A stretch of 64,000 nucleotides of DNA from Streptomyces sp. NBC_00440 (lineage in GTDB: Bacteria; Actinomycetota; Actinomycetes; Streptomycetales; Streptomycetaceae), in the NCBI RefSeq assembly GCF_036014215.1, contig NZ_CP107921.1, positions 496,001 through 560,000 of the forward strand, read 5' to 3'. The notes below the pieces were generated by a model. The model was not told the DNA's origin and ran no database searches. It saw nothing but the letters and a program-made list of their open reading frames with translations. Made by a program: the position numbers and the translations under genes. Positions 44,244-52,558 of the stretch are shown in pieces (the stretch's first letter is position 1; every line of letters begins with the position of its first letter).

Positions 44244-45709
44244 GGTGACTCCTTCGGTGCGGCGGGCGGTGCGGCAGGTGGACCTGCCGACGGGCCGGCG
44301 GGGGGCGCGGAACGGGGCTCGGAACGGGGCTCGGAGCCCCGGCCGGTGAACGGGATGACTGCCTCGACCCGGAACCCGCCGCCGGGGCGCGGGCCCGCGT
44401 CGATCGTGCCACCCAGCGCGGCCGCCCGCTCCCGCATCCCCACCAGGCCGTTGCCGCTGCCTCCGGCGTCGTCCCCGGTGGCCGGCCCTTCGTCCTCGAT
44501 CCGCAGGACCAACTGCCGCGGGGCGTAGGCGAGAGTGACCCGGGCGGTACGGGACCCGGAGTGGCGCACCACATTGGTCAACGCCTCCTGAACGATGCGG
44601 AAGGCGGCGAGGTCGGCGCCGGGCGGGAGGTCCCTGCGTACACCTTCGGTCACGGTGTCCACCGTGAGGCCCGTGGCGGATGCCTGTTCCACGAGTTCGT
44701 CGAGCCGGTCGAGTCCGGGGGCCGGCGCCCTCGGGGCCGCACCGGGCGCCCGCAGGGTGTCCAGCACCTGGCGCACCTCGCCCAGCGCCTCCTTGCTCGC
44801 GGCCTTGATGGTGGTCAGTGCGGTACGCGCCTGCTCGGGGTCGGAGTCCAGGAGCGCGAGGCCGACGCCGGACTGGACATTGATGACGGAGATGCTGTGG
44901 GCCAGTACGTCGTGGAGTTCACGGGCGATACGAAGCCGTTCCTCGTCGGCGCGGCGCTTCTCGGCGGCCCGGCGTTCGGCCCGTTCGCGGGCCCACTGCT
45001 CGCGCCGCACCCGGGCGAGCTCGGAGGCGGCGAGGATCGCCACCACCCAGGCGGTGACCGCCAGTTCCTGCCCCCAGGGGGCGGCATGGTCACCGGCGGG
45101 CGGGAGCCAGCGGTAGAGCCAGTGGGCGGCCAGGACGTGCCCGGCCCAGAGCATCGCGACGGCGGACCAGGCGGCGTAGCGGTGGCCCGCGACGATGGCG
45201 CCGAAGCAGCCGACGGCAACGGTGAGGAAGACCGGTCCGTACGGATATCCGGCGCCCAGGTAGACCGTCGCGCAGGCCGCGGTGGCGAAGGCGGTGAGGA
45301 CCGGGTACTTGAGGCGGAGCAGCAGGAACGCCTGCCCGGCCAGCAGCAGCAGCCTGGCCCAGACGTCGAGCGGGGCGCGGTAGCCGGCCTGCCCGTGGGC
45401 GGCGATGGTGGTCCCCACCAGGACGATCACGGTGAGGACCAGGGTGGAGCGCCACGGCACCCGGTGTGCGGGCGCCCCTTCCCATGGCGGCTGCCACCGG
45501 CCCGGGCCGCCGTGCTCCCAGGGCGGATGCCGCCGGGCACGCCCGCCACGGCCGCTACGTCCGGCGCGGCTGGCGCGATCGGCGCGGTCGGGTCCGCCGC
45601 GCCCGTCGCGGCCTCGCGCCGTACGGCCCCGGCCGGACGACCGGCTGTGCACCCACGGCGCCCCGCCTCTCAGGGGTCCGTGTCGCTCGTCCGTGCCGGG
45701 CTCGTCCAT
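44240..45709 (-). CDS. NarL-type sensor histidine kinase
   Basis: A 489-residue kinase. The first about 75 residues are Arg/Gly-rich and probably disordered; about five membrane helices follow; then the HisKA_3 dimerisation helix with the phospho-acceptor His in ARELHDVLAHSISVINVQSG (near residue 264) and a GHKL domain with ALTNVVRHSGSRTARV and GNGLVGMRERAAALGG. It signals to the overlapping response regulator gene. The stimulus is unknown; no large extracytoplasmic domain is seen, so it may sense a membrane event. Confidence 0.93.
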   Translation of the reverse strand: MDEPGTDERHGPLRGGAPWVHSRSSGRGRTARGRDGRGGPDRADRASRAGRSGRGGRARRHPPWEHGGPGRWQPPWEGAPAHRVPWRSTLVLTVIVLVGTTIAAHGQAGYRAPLDVWARLLLLAGQAFLLLRLKYPVLTAFATAACATVYLGAGYPYGPVFLTVAVGCFGAIVAGHRYAAWSAVAMLWAGHVLAAHWLYRWLPPAGDHAAPWGQELAVTAWVVAILAASELARVRREQWARERAERRAAEKRRADEERLRIARELHDVLAHSISVINVQSGVGLALLDSDPEQARTALTTIKAASKEALGEVRQVLDTLRAPGAAPRAPAPGLDRLDELVEQASATGLTVDTVTEGVRRDLPPGADLAAFRIVQEALTNVVRHSGSRTARVTLAYAPRQLVLRIEDEGPATGDDAGGSGNGLVGMRERAAALGGTIDAGPRPGGGFRVEAVIPFTGRGSEPRSEPRSAPPAGPSAGPPAAPPAAPKESP

Positions 45710-45768
45710 GGAGGCAACGCTAGACCGGCGGGGGCACCCGGGACGTCAGCCCGGCGTGGCGGTCACGT

Positions 45769-46464
45769 CTACTCCCGGCGGAGTAGCCCGACGGATTCGG
45801 CGAGGTTCTCCACGGCCCGCTCGAAGAAGGCATCGCGGTCCGTCACCACCCGGTTGAACTGGCCGAAGACCTCGAAGGAGATGAGCCCGAAGAGCTGCGC
45901 CCAGGCGGCGGCGAGCGCGACGGCCGCGGCGGGCGGGAGGTCCGGGGTGATGTCCGCCGCGAGGCGCTCCGCCTCGGGCCGCAGCGCGGGGGCCACCGGC
46001 GGGAGCGCCAGGCCGTCGCTGCGGTACGCGTCGCCGGCGATGGCGATCAGGGCCAGGGCGACCCTGGACGCGGGGCCGATGGTCGCGCTGGGCGCGGTGT
46101 AGCCGGGGACCGGGGAGCCGTAGATCAGGGCGTACTCGTGCGGGCGGGCGAGGGCCCAGCCGCGTACCGCCATGCAGACGGTGACCCAGCGGGTACGGGC
46201 GGAGACCGCGCCGGCTCCGGCGAGGGCTGTCTCCGCTGTGTCGCCGATCGCGTCGTAGGCGTCGACGATGAGAGCAGTGAGGAGGTCGTCACGGCTCGGG
46301 AAATAGCGGTAGAGCGCGGAGGAGACCATGCCCAGTTCACGGGCGACAGCGCGCAGGGACAGTTTCGCGGCTCCCTGGTCGGCGAGCTGTCTGCGCGCCT
46401 CGTCCTTGATGGCTGCGGTGATCTCGGTGCGGGCTCGTTCTCTGGCTCCTCGGACAGCGCTCAT
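45769..46464 (-). CDS. TetR-family regulator with WHG-type C-terminal domain
   Basis: A 231-residue protein. The N-terminal HTH reads IKDEARRQLADQGAAKLSLR then AVARELGMVSSALYRYFPSR; the C-terminal half (WALARPHEYALIYGSPVPGY, AWAQLFGLISFEVFGQF) is the TetR_C_13/WHG domain. It is divergent from a deazaflavin-dependent reductase gene. The 133-bp gap holds matching palindromes that are very likely its operators. Confidence 0.93.
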   Translation of the reverse strand: MSAVRGARERARTEITAAIKDEARRQLADQGAAKLSLRAVARELGMVSSALYRYFPSRDDLLTALIVDAYDAIGDTAETALAGAGAVSARTRWVTVCMAVRGWALARPHEYALIYGSPVPGYTAPSATIGPASRVALALIAIAGDAYRSDGLALPPVAPALRPEAERLAADITPDLPPAAAVALAAAWAQLFGLISFEVFGQFNRVVTDRDAFFERAVENLAESVGLLRRE

Positions 46465-46505
46465 GGTGGCCAGTCTGCCAGATTCCAGATCACCGCCCCA
46501 TAAAG

Positions 46506-46518
46506 AGAGCAGCGCTCT
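46506..46518. promoter_or_regulatory. TetR operator copy 1: AGAGCAGCGCTCT
   Basis: A 13-bp palindrome with 5-bp arms (AGAGC/GCTCT), 42 bp upstream of the TetR start. The same 13-bp pattern recurs at 46559, so both are likely bound by the divergent TetR protein and allow control of both promoters. Confidence 0.6.
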
Positions 46519-46546
46519 TGCTTTGGATCACCAATCAGAGGCAGAC

Positions 46547-46571
46547 TGCTCTTGAACGAGAGCACTGCTCA
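46547..46571. promoter_or_regulatory. TetR operator copy 2 with an additional half site
   Basis: AGAGCACTGCTCA (46559-46571) repeats the pattern of copy 1. Immediately left of it, TGCTCTTGAACGAGAGCA (46547-46564) is a perfect 6-bp-arm dyad sharing the AGAGCA half site. Three half sites thus lie in a row, 27 bp before the reductase start codon. Confidence 0.6.
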
Positions 46572-46597
46572 CACTTCACTCAATCAAGGAGATCCCC

Positions 46598-47047
46598 ATG
46601 ACCACCTATGTCAGGCAGCCCGGCTGGCTCACGGTCAAGGTGCTCAACCGGATGGTCGCCTGGCTGACCCGGCGCGGTGTCAGCGTCTGGGGATCGCGGG
46701 TCCTGGCGGTGCGCGGACGCAAGAGCGGCCAGTGGCGCCGCACCCCGGTCAACCCGCTGACAATGGCGGGCGGGCAGTATCTGGTCGCCGCGCGCGGGCA
46801 CGTCCAGTGGACCCACAACATGCGCGCGGCCGGCGGCGGTGAGTTGCTGCTCGGCCGCAGATCGGAGCCCTTCCGCTCGGTCGAGGTGCCCGACGAGGAG
46901 AAGCCGGAGATCCTTCGCGCCTACCTGAAGCGCTGGAAGATGGAGGTCGGGGCCTTCTTCGACGGAGTGGATGCCGACTCGACCGCCGAGGAACTCAGCC
47001 GGATCGCCCCCGACCATCCCGTCTTCCGCATCACGGCGTCGGAGTGA
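46598..47047 (+). CDS. Deazaflavin-dependent nitroreductase-family protein (Ddn-like)
   Basis: A 149-residue split-barrel protein. VLAVRGRKSGQWRRTPVNPL is the characteristic F420-phosphate binding region, followed by GGQYLVAARGHVQWTHNMRA. The family (Ddn, FDOR-B-like) uses cofactor F420H2 to reduce nitro compounds, quinones or enones. The divergent TetR probably induces it on exposure to an electrophile. Confidence 0.9.
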   Translation: MTTYVRQPGWLTVKVLNRMVAWLTRRGVSVWGSRVLAVRGRKSGQWRRTPVNPLTMAGGQYLVAARGHVQWTHNMRAAGGGELLLGRRSEPFRSVEVPDEEKPEILRAYLKRWKMEVGAFFDGVDADSTAEELSRIAPDHPVFRITASE

Positions 47048-47170
47048 GATCCGGCCCGGGGCACCGGCCCCGAGGCCAGGCCCCTTGCCCCGTTGTCTCC
47101 TGCCGCTTCGTTCCCCGCGCCGTCGCCCCGTACCTCTTGTCGCGGATCCGGGCCTGATCCGGACGAAGGG

Positions 47171-48487
47171 CTAGTCGACCGGGCTGACTTCCCTGCCCGC
47201 GTCCTCGCCGCTGCCCTCGGCGGTCTCGTCCTCCGCGTCCGGGACGGGTGCCTTCCCCGCCGTCCTGGCCGCCTCCTTGCGGTCCAGCACTCCGAGTGCG
47301 CGCTGCGCCAGCGGATGCGTACGGACCAGCTCGCCCAGTGACGTCGAGCCGCGGGTGATCCCGGCGAACGCCTTCCAGGCCGGCCGGAATCCGGTGATCG
47401 CCGCGTGCAGCACCACCGGACGGCGCTCGAACACCTTGAGCATCCGGCGCCCGACCGCCATCTCCACGCCGAGACCGGCCTTGATCGCGAAGGCGTAGTT
47501 CAGCGCCTGGCGGCGGGCGTCCACCGCGTCGTGCGCCTCGGCGACCCGGACCGCCCACTCACCGGCCAGCCGCCCCGAACGCAGCGCGAACGAGATCCCC
47601 TCACGCGTCCACGGCTCCAGCAGTCCGGCCGCGTCCCCGCACACCAGCACCCGCCCGCGGGACAGCGGCGAGTCGTCGCTGCGGCACCGGGTGAGGTGGC
47701 CGGACGAGACGGTCGGCTCGAAACCGGCCAGCCCCTGCCGGGCGATGAAGTCCTCCAGATACCGCTTGGTGGCCGCGCCCTCGCCGCGCGCCGAGATCAC
47801 GCCGACGGTGAGCGTGTCGCCCTTGGGGAACACCCAGGCGTAACTGCCCGGGATGGGGCCCCAGTCGATGAGCACCCGTCCGGCCCAGTCCTCGGCGACA
47901 GTCGGCGGGACCGGGATCTCGGCCTCAAGACCGAGGTCCACCTGGTCCATCTTCACCCCGACATGAGCCCCTATCCGGCTGGCGCTGCCGTCGGCGCCGA
48001 CGACCGCGCGCGCCAGCACCGTCTCGCCGTCGGCGAGGACGACTGCGACCGTGCGCCGGTCGGGCACGGCGGATCCGTGCTGCTCCACGCGGGAGACGGC
48101 GGTGCCGGTGCGAATCTCGGCACCCGCCTTCTGCGCCTCCTCGACCAGCCCCTGGTCGAACTCGGGGCGGTTGATGAGCCCGAAGAGCATCTGCTTGGAC
48201 CTTCGGGTCCGGGTCAGCCTGCCGTTCATCGAGAACGTCACCGCGTACACCCGGTCCCGCAGCGGCAGTTCGAATCCCGGCGGCAGGGAGTCGCGCGACG
48301 GGCCGATGATGCCGCCGCCGCACGTCTTGTAACGCGGCAACTCGGCCTTCTCCAGGAGGAGAACTCTCCGTCCCGCCACCGCCGCGGCGTACGCCGCCGA
48401 GGCCCCGGCCGGACCTGCGCCGACCACCACCACATCCCATACCGGCTGGTCGTGTTCCGTGCCCGCGTCTGCGTTCTCGCTGCTCAC
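47171..48487 (-). CDS. Geranylgeranyl reductase-family flavoprotein
   Basis: A 438-residue FAD enzyme; GTG 48487 has AGGAG 12 bp upstream, while an ATG at 48538 lacks a ribosome site. It has the FAD-binding motif VVVVGAGPAGASAAYAAAVAG, the PRYKTCGGGIIGPSRD segment typical of the geranylgeranyl reductase group, and the second FAD motif VLVCGDAAGLLEPWTREGIS. Relatives saturate isoprenoid chains of menaquinone, lipids or chlorophyll. It is divergent from the M20 peptidase. Menaquinone side-chain reduction is plausible, but not shown by context. Confidence 0.88.
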   Translation of the reverse strand: MSSENADAGTEHDQPVWDVVVVGAGPAGASAAYAAAVAGRRVLLLEKAELPRYKTCGGGIIGPSRDSLPPGFELPLRDRVYAVTFSMNGRLTRTRRSKQMLFGLINRPEFDQGLVEEAQKAGAEIRTGTAVSRVEQHGSAVPDRRTVAVVLADGETVLARAVVGADGSASRIGAHVGVKMDQVDLGLEAEIPVPPTVAEDWAGRVLIDWGPIPGSYAWVFPKGDTLTVGVISARGEGAATKRYLEDFIARQGLAGFEPTVSSGHLTRCRSDDSPLSRGRVLVCGDAAGLLEPWTREGISFALRSGRLAGEWAVRVAEAHDAVDARRQALNYAFAIKAGLGVEMAVGRRMLKVFERRPVVLHAAITGFRPAWKAFAGITRGSTSLGELVRTHPLAQRALGVLDRKEAARTAGKAPVPDAEDETAEGSGEDAGREVSPVD

Positions 48488-48600
48488 GATGTGCTGCTGC
48501 TCCTGATCCGACCAGTGGCCCGTGCTTGTCGACGGCATACTACGGCGCGCTGCCGGCCGACCCCGCTGTGGGAGGATCGGTCAGCCCGCAAACGAACGCA

Positions 48601-48612
48601 TGTGTGCACACA
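48601..48612. promoter_or_regulatory. Perfect 12-bp palindrome TGTGTGCACACA
   Basis: Lies in the divergent region between the flavoprotein and M20 genes, 42 bp before the M20 start codon, and is followed by ACGTACACGTAC-type repeats. Position suggests an operator; no cognate regulator is adjacent. Confidence 0.35.
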
Positions 48613-48653
48613 CGTACACGTACTTCAACGTCGCACCCACGAGGAGCGTGCCC

Positions 48654-50021
48654 ATGACCGCGAATCCGATTGCCGAGACCGTCGCCTCGCTGATGCCCCG
48701 CGCACGGGCGGAGCTGACCGAGCTGGTGGCCTTCCAGTCGGTCGCGGATCCGGCGGTCTTCCCCAGGAGCGAGTGCGAGGGCGCCGCGGACTGGGTCGCC
48801 GGGGCGCTGCGCGCCGAGGGCTTCCAGGACGTCGCACTCCTCGACACCCCCGACGGCTCCCAGTCCGTCTACGGTGTCCTCCCCGGCCCCGAGGGCGCGC
48901 CGACCGTGCTGCTCTATGCGCACTACGACGTCCAGCCGCCGCTCGACGAGGACGCCTGGCTGTCCCCGCCGTTCGAGCTGACCGAGCGGAACGGCCGCTG
49001 GTACGGGCGCGGGGCCGCCGACTGCAAGGGCGGGTTCATCATGCACCTGCTCGCGCTGCGCGCCCTCAAGGCGAACGGGGGCGTCCCGGTCTCCGTGAAG
49101 GTGATCGCGGAGGGCTCGGAGGAACAGGGCACCGGCGGGCTTGAGCGCTACGCCGAGGCACACCCCGAGCTGCTCACGGCCGACGCGGTCGTCATCGGCG
49201 ACACCGGGAACTTCCGCGTCGGTCTGCCGACCGTCACCGCCACACTGCGCGGGATGACGATGCTCCGGGTCCAGCTGGACACCCTCGAAGGCAACCTGCA
49301 CTCCGGCCAGTTCGGCGGCGCGGCGCCCGACGCGCTCGCCGCACTGATCCGGCTCCTCGACTCGCTGCGCGCCGAGGACGGTTCGACGACGGTCGACGGG
49401 CTGGCCGCGGACGCCGCGTGGGACGGACTCCAGTACCCGGAGGGCGAGTTCCGCCAGGACGCGAAGGTCCTCGACGGTGTGGAGCTGATCGGCAGCGGCA
49501 CGGTGGCGGACCGCGTCTGGGCGCGCCCCGCCGTCACCGTCATCGGCATCGACTGCCCGCCTGTCGTGGGCTCGACACCGTCGGTGCAGGCGAGCGCGCG
49601 GGCCCAGGTCAGCCTGCGGGTACCGCCGGGCACCGACGCCGCCGAGGCCACCGAGCTGCTGACCGCGCACCTGAAGGCGCACACCCCGTGGGGCGCACGG
49701 CTCTCCGTGGAACAGGTCGGCCAGGGCCAGCCGTTCCGCGCCGACACCAGCAGCCCCGCGTACACCTCGATGGCCGAGGCGATGCGCGTCGGGTACCCGG
49801 GCGAGGAGATGCAGTCGGCGGGCATGGGCGGCTCGATCCCGCTCTGCAACACGCTGGCCACGCTCTACCCGGAGGCGGAGATCCTGCTGATCGGGCTGAG
49901 CGAGCCCGAGGCACAGATCCACGCCGTCAACGAGAGCGTCTCACCGGAGGAACTGGAGCGGCTCTCCGTCACCGAGGCGCACTTCCTCCTCAACTACGCG
50001 CAGTCGAAGGCGGCGCAGTAA
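48654..50021 (+). CDS. M20-family dipeptidase
   Basis: A 455-residue metallopeptidase from ATG 48654 (GAGGAG upstream). Metal ligands: His in LLYAHYDVQP, bridging Asp in GRGAADCKGG, the catalytic Glu pair in IAEGSEEQG, the Asp in VIGDTGNF, and the late His in AQIHAVNESV. A dimerisation lid interrupts the catalytic domain at about residues 205-320 (LHSGQFGGAAPDAL). Expected role: cleavage of dipeptides or acylated amino acids in the cytoplasm. It ends 30 bp before the left end of the IS element. Confidence 0.93.
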   Translation: MTANPIAETVASLMPRARAELTELVAFQSVADPAVFPRSECEGAADWVAGALRAEGFQDVALLDTPDGSQSVYGVLPGPEGAPTVLLYAHYDVQPPLDEDAWLSPPFELTERNGRWYGRGAADCKGGFIMHLLALRALKANGGVPVSVKVIAEGSEEQGTGGLERYAEAHPELLTADAVVIGDTGNFRVGLPTVTATLRGMTMLRVQLDTLEGNLHSGQFGGAAPDALAALIRLLDSLRAEDGSTTVDGLAADAAWDGLQYPEGEFRQDAKVLDGVELIGSGTVADRVWARPAVTVIGIDCPPVVGSTPSVQASARAQVSLRVPPGTDAAEATELLTAHLKAHTPWGARLSVEQVGQGQPFRADTSSPAYTSMAEAMRVGYPGEEMQSAGMGGSIPLCNTLATLYPEAEILLIGLSEPEAQIHAVNESVSPEELERLSVTEAHFLLNYAQSKAAQ

Positions 50022-50050
50022 GCACGGCACGGTAAGCACGTTCGCACGTG

Positions 50051-50066
50051 GCTAGTGCTGTGACCG
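50051..50066 (+). repeat. Left terminal inverted repeat of the IS630-type element
   Basis: Sixteen bases identical to the complement of 51249-51264; inner part continues imperfectly to about 50079. Confidence 0.85.
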
Positions 50067-50139
50067 GGATGGTTCACCGTGGTCGGGAGACGGCTCACGG
50101 GACGAGCGCGGTCCGCGAGGCGACTGGTATTACTGGTGC

Positions 50140-50517
50140 ATGCAGGAAGAAACCGCGCGGTCCGCGATCGACACGTTCATCTCCGCGTTCAACGCCTCGG
50201 ACGACAGCTATGTGACTGCACTGCTCTCCCAGGCCCTCACCTCGGACGTGGTCTTCTGGGGACCGTTGGGCCGCAGTGAGGGGATCGAGGCGGTCGAGCG
50301 GTTCGTGCTGGACATCCGGCGCCACCCCGCGGGGACCGGCACGATGGTGCGCTGTTCGGCGGTGGACATGCCGGACGAGTGGGCCCGGTACCAGTGGGTC
50401 TTCACGACGCCGGATGGAGGCCCCCGCCTGGCGGGAACGGACGTCGTCCATCTGCGGCGGAGCCTCATCGACCAGGTCATCGTCTTCGCGGGGGAGATCG
50501 AGCCGTCCGCCTCCTGA
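50140..50517 (+). CDS. NTF2-like/SnoaL-type protein inside the IS element
   Basis: A 125-residue protein of the cone-shaped NTF2 fold: a long N-terminal helix (ARSAIDTFISAFNASDDSYV), DVVFWGPLGRSEGIEAVERF, and closing strands (RYQWVFTTPDGGPRLAGTDV, DQVIVFAGEIEP). Codon use is normal for the genome, so it looks functional. It begins only 73 bp inside the left terminal repeat and points toward the transposase remnant. Such small proteins may be isomerases, dehydratases or ligand-binding proteins; nothing here fixes the reaction. Confidence 0.8.
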   Translation: MQEETARSAIDTFISAFNASDDSYVTALLSQALTSDVVFWGPLGRSEGIEAVERFVLDIRRHPAGTGTMVRCSAVDMPDEWARYQWVFTTPDGGPRLAGTDVVHLRRSLIDQVIVFAGEIEPSAS

Positions 50518-50670
50518 GCCATTCTCCTCTGGCGCCGCCCTTCTCCTGAACCGGCCCCGTTCGGGGCTCCGGGTCTGCCCAGCCGAGATCATCTTCACAA
50601 CGCTTCGGTCGTCCGCGCTTGGCCACGAGCGGACCGATGATGCGCTGTGGCTGTGTAAGTTCGCGGTTGG

Positions 50671-51121
50671 TCAGACTGCGGTGTTGAGGGGGCGTCCGCC
50701 CCAACGGATGCCCTTCTCGCTTCGGATGCGGGCGCGTTCCTTGCGTTCGGCGGCCAGGACGTCGCGGTGGCGGGCGTTGGCGTTGCGCCAGCGTAGATAG
50801 GCGTGCAGGGCTCGTGTCTGCACGTAGCGACCAGCGAGTGAAAGGCTGGCCGAGCTTGGTGGGGCGGGTGGTGGCCGTCTGGACGACGAAGTCCTCGTCG
50901 TCATCGCTGAGCAGGCGGGGACGGCTTCCCGCCCACCGAGGGTCCAGGCAGGCCAGGCCGATCTCGTTGAACCGGTGGATCACATCGCGCACGGTGTCCT
51001 CGTCGGCCGCCACCAGCCGGGCGATCACCGGCACCCGATTCCCGCCGGCCGAGGCCAGCAGCATCATCGCGTGCCGATAGCGCACCGAGTTGGTGCTGCC
51101 CCGGCGCACGATCTGCTGCAC
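50671..51121 (-). pseudogene. IS630-family transposase remnant
   Basis: The N-terminal helix-turn-helix half is intact in one frame (VRYRHAMMLLASAGGNRVPV, ADEDTVRDVIHRFNEIGLAC, DPRWAGSRPRLLSDDDEDFV) down to FTRWSL near 50840. It then joins, out of frame, the usual C-terminal tail (ALHAYLRWRNANARHRDVLA, ARIRSEKGIRWGGRP) ending at 50671. The DDE catalytic middle, roughly 200 residues, is missing, so this is an internal deletion derivative. The 5' end may extend a little beyond 51121. Confidence 0.85.
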
Positions 51122-51248
51122 CCGCTGCCCCTCCTGGTCGGTCGGTCAGTCTGCGCACACGGACAGGCCCGGCCACCGCGCCTCCAGCGGCCGGATCGGA
51201 CGTCACCGCACATCCAACCGCCACGACGACCAACCCGGCGAACCTATG

Positions 51249-51264
51249 CGGTCACAGCACTAGC
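51249..51264 (-). repeat. Right terminal inverted repeat of the IS630-type element
   Basis: Exact complement of the left repeat. Its CTA contributes the TAG stop codon (51260-51262) of the FAD monooxygenase gene read on the minus strand. Confidence 0.85.
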
Positions 51265-52498
51265 CGGCCGGCTCCGCCACGGGGCGCCGGGCGAAGGCCG
51301 GTGCGTGCTCCGGGCGCGGGCCGAACGCGACCAGGCGGGTGGGGAATTGGCGGAACCCGGGCAGGTACCGGGTGGCCAGGACAATCGAGGTGGGCGGGCC
51401 GACTCGGCGGCCGGTGAGGACCGGGGCGAAGAACCCGTCGTGCAGCATCAGCTGTACACGTTGCATGATCACCGTGGGCCGCCACCGCCGCCGCTGGACC
51501 TTTGCCAGGTCGGCGGTGGTCAGCCGGTTCCGGCGCAGTGGTTCGGCGAGCAGCGTGGCCGCCGCGACCGCGTCCTGGATGGCGAGGTTGATCCCCATTC
51601 CGCCGGCCGGGGACATCGCGTGGGCGGCGTCGCCGATCAGCAGGAGGCCGTCGGCGTACCAGCGCGGAAGCCGGTTGAGCCGGACGTCGAGCAGGTGGAC
51701 GTCGTCCATGCCCGACAGCTGGTCGACGCGGTCCGCGTACTGCGGTATCAGGTCGGCGATCCGCGCCCGGAAGCGTTCGGCGCCCTCGGTGCGCAGCCGG
51801 GCATCGGATCCCTTCGTGGTGAAGTACGCGATCTGGAAGTAGTCGTTCCTGGTGAGGCTCAGGGCGAACTCGCCGGCGCGGAACGCGGCGACCTGCCGGG
51901 GCTCCTGGGCCTGCTCCGCGGCATGCCTGGGCAGCCGGAACCACCAGGTGTCGAACGGGACCGGAAACTCCTGCGGCACCAGACCGGCGTCCTGGCGCAG
52001 TGCGGAGTGGCGGCCGTCGGCCGCGACGGTGAGGGCGGCGCGGATCTCGCCCTCCTCGCCACCCTGAGTGCGGTAGCGGACGCCGACGACCTTGCCGCCC
52101 TCCCGGATCAGCCCGGTCGCCACGGTATTCATCCGCAGGGTGAACGACGGCTCGCGCCGGGCCTCCTGGGCAAGCAGGTCGAGCAGGTCCCACTGCGGGA
52201 CCATCGCGATGTAGTTGTACGGCGCCGGCAGGGCCTCGAAGGCGGTCAGCCGCATACGGCCGCCGTCAGACGTGGGCACCACCATGTTGCTGAGCTTGCT
52301 CTGCGGCAGCGAGGCGAACTCCCGGCCCAGGCCCAGCTCGTCCATCAGTCGCACGGTGGACGCGTGGACGGTGTCACCGCGGAAGTCGCGCAGGAAGTCG
52401 CCGTGCTTCTCCAGCACGGTCACCTCGATTCCGCCCCGCGCCAGCAGCAGGCCCAGCATCATGCCTGCCGGTCCGCCCCCGGAGATGACGACACTCAT
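51260..52498 (-). CDS. FAD-dependent aromatic monooxygenase, C-terminus ending at the IS boundary
   Basis: A 412-residue PHBH-type flavoprotein from ATG 52498 (GGGGAG 7 bp upstream). FAD motifs: VVISGGGPAGMMLGLLLARG, the central VAADGRHSALR (DG motif) and LLLIGDAAHAMSPAGGMGIN (GD motif). Such enzymes hydroxylate aromatics or polyketides. The reading frame stops on a TAG supplied by the terminal repeat of the adjacent IS630-type element, so the original C-terminus has probably been cut or altered; the remaining length still covers the full fold. It is divergent from a TetR gene 60 bp away, its probable regulator. Confidence 0.88.
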   Translation of the reverse strand: MSVVISGGGPAGMMLGLLLARGGIEVTVLEKHGDFLRDFRGDTVHASTVRLMDELGLGREFASLPQSKLSNMVVPTSDGGRMRLTAFEALPAPYNYIAMVPQWDLLDLLAQEARREPSFTLRMNTVATGLIREGGKVVGVRYRTQGGEEGEIRAALTVAADGRHSALRQDAGLVPQEFPVPFDTWWFRLPRHAAEQAQEPRQVAAFRAGEFALSLTRNDYFQIAYFTTKGSDARLRTEGAERFRARIADLIPQYADRVDQLSGMDDVHLLDVRLNRLPRWYADGLLLIGDAAHAMSPAGGMGINLAIQDAVAAATLLAEPLRRNRLTTADLAKVQRRRWRPTVIMQRVQLMLHDGFFAPVLTGRRVGPPTSIVLATRYLPGFRQFPTRLVAFGPRPEHAPAFARRPVAEPAG

Positions 52499-52558
52499 GG
52501 CACTCTCCCCACATTCCGAGTGGAACTCCTATAGAGAGAGTCTTTGGAACGGTGTCAG

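Larger units (their letters stand above)
50051..51264. mobile_element. IS630-type element with broken transposase and an NTF2-like passenger gene
   Basis: Terminal inverted repeats GCTAGTGCTGTGACCG (50051-50066) and its exact complement (51249-51264) bound 1.2 kb; similarity continues inward through GGTTC-CCG after a 4-base mismatch. Both ends include TA, consistent with the TA target duplication of IS630/Tc1 elements. Inside lie an NTF2-like gene in the plus direction and a deleted transposase in the minus direction. It can no longer move by itself. Other readings are possible, for instance two IS copies around the gene followed by deletion of one. Confidence 0.75.

Noticed and set aside
52499..52558. 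TTGACA/TATAGG promoter for the FAD monooxygenase
   Set aside because: Both elements exist on the minus strand but are about 26 bp apart, too far for a standard promoter.
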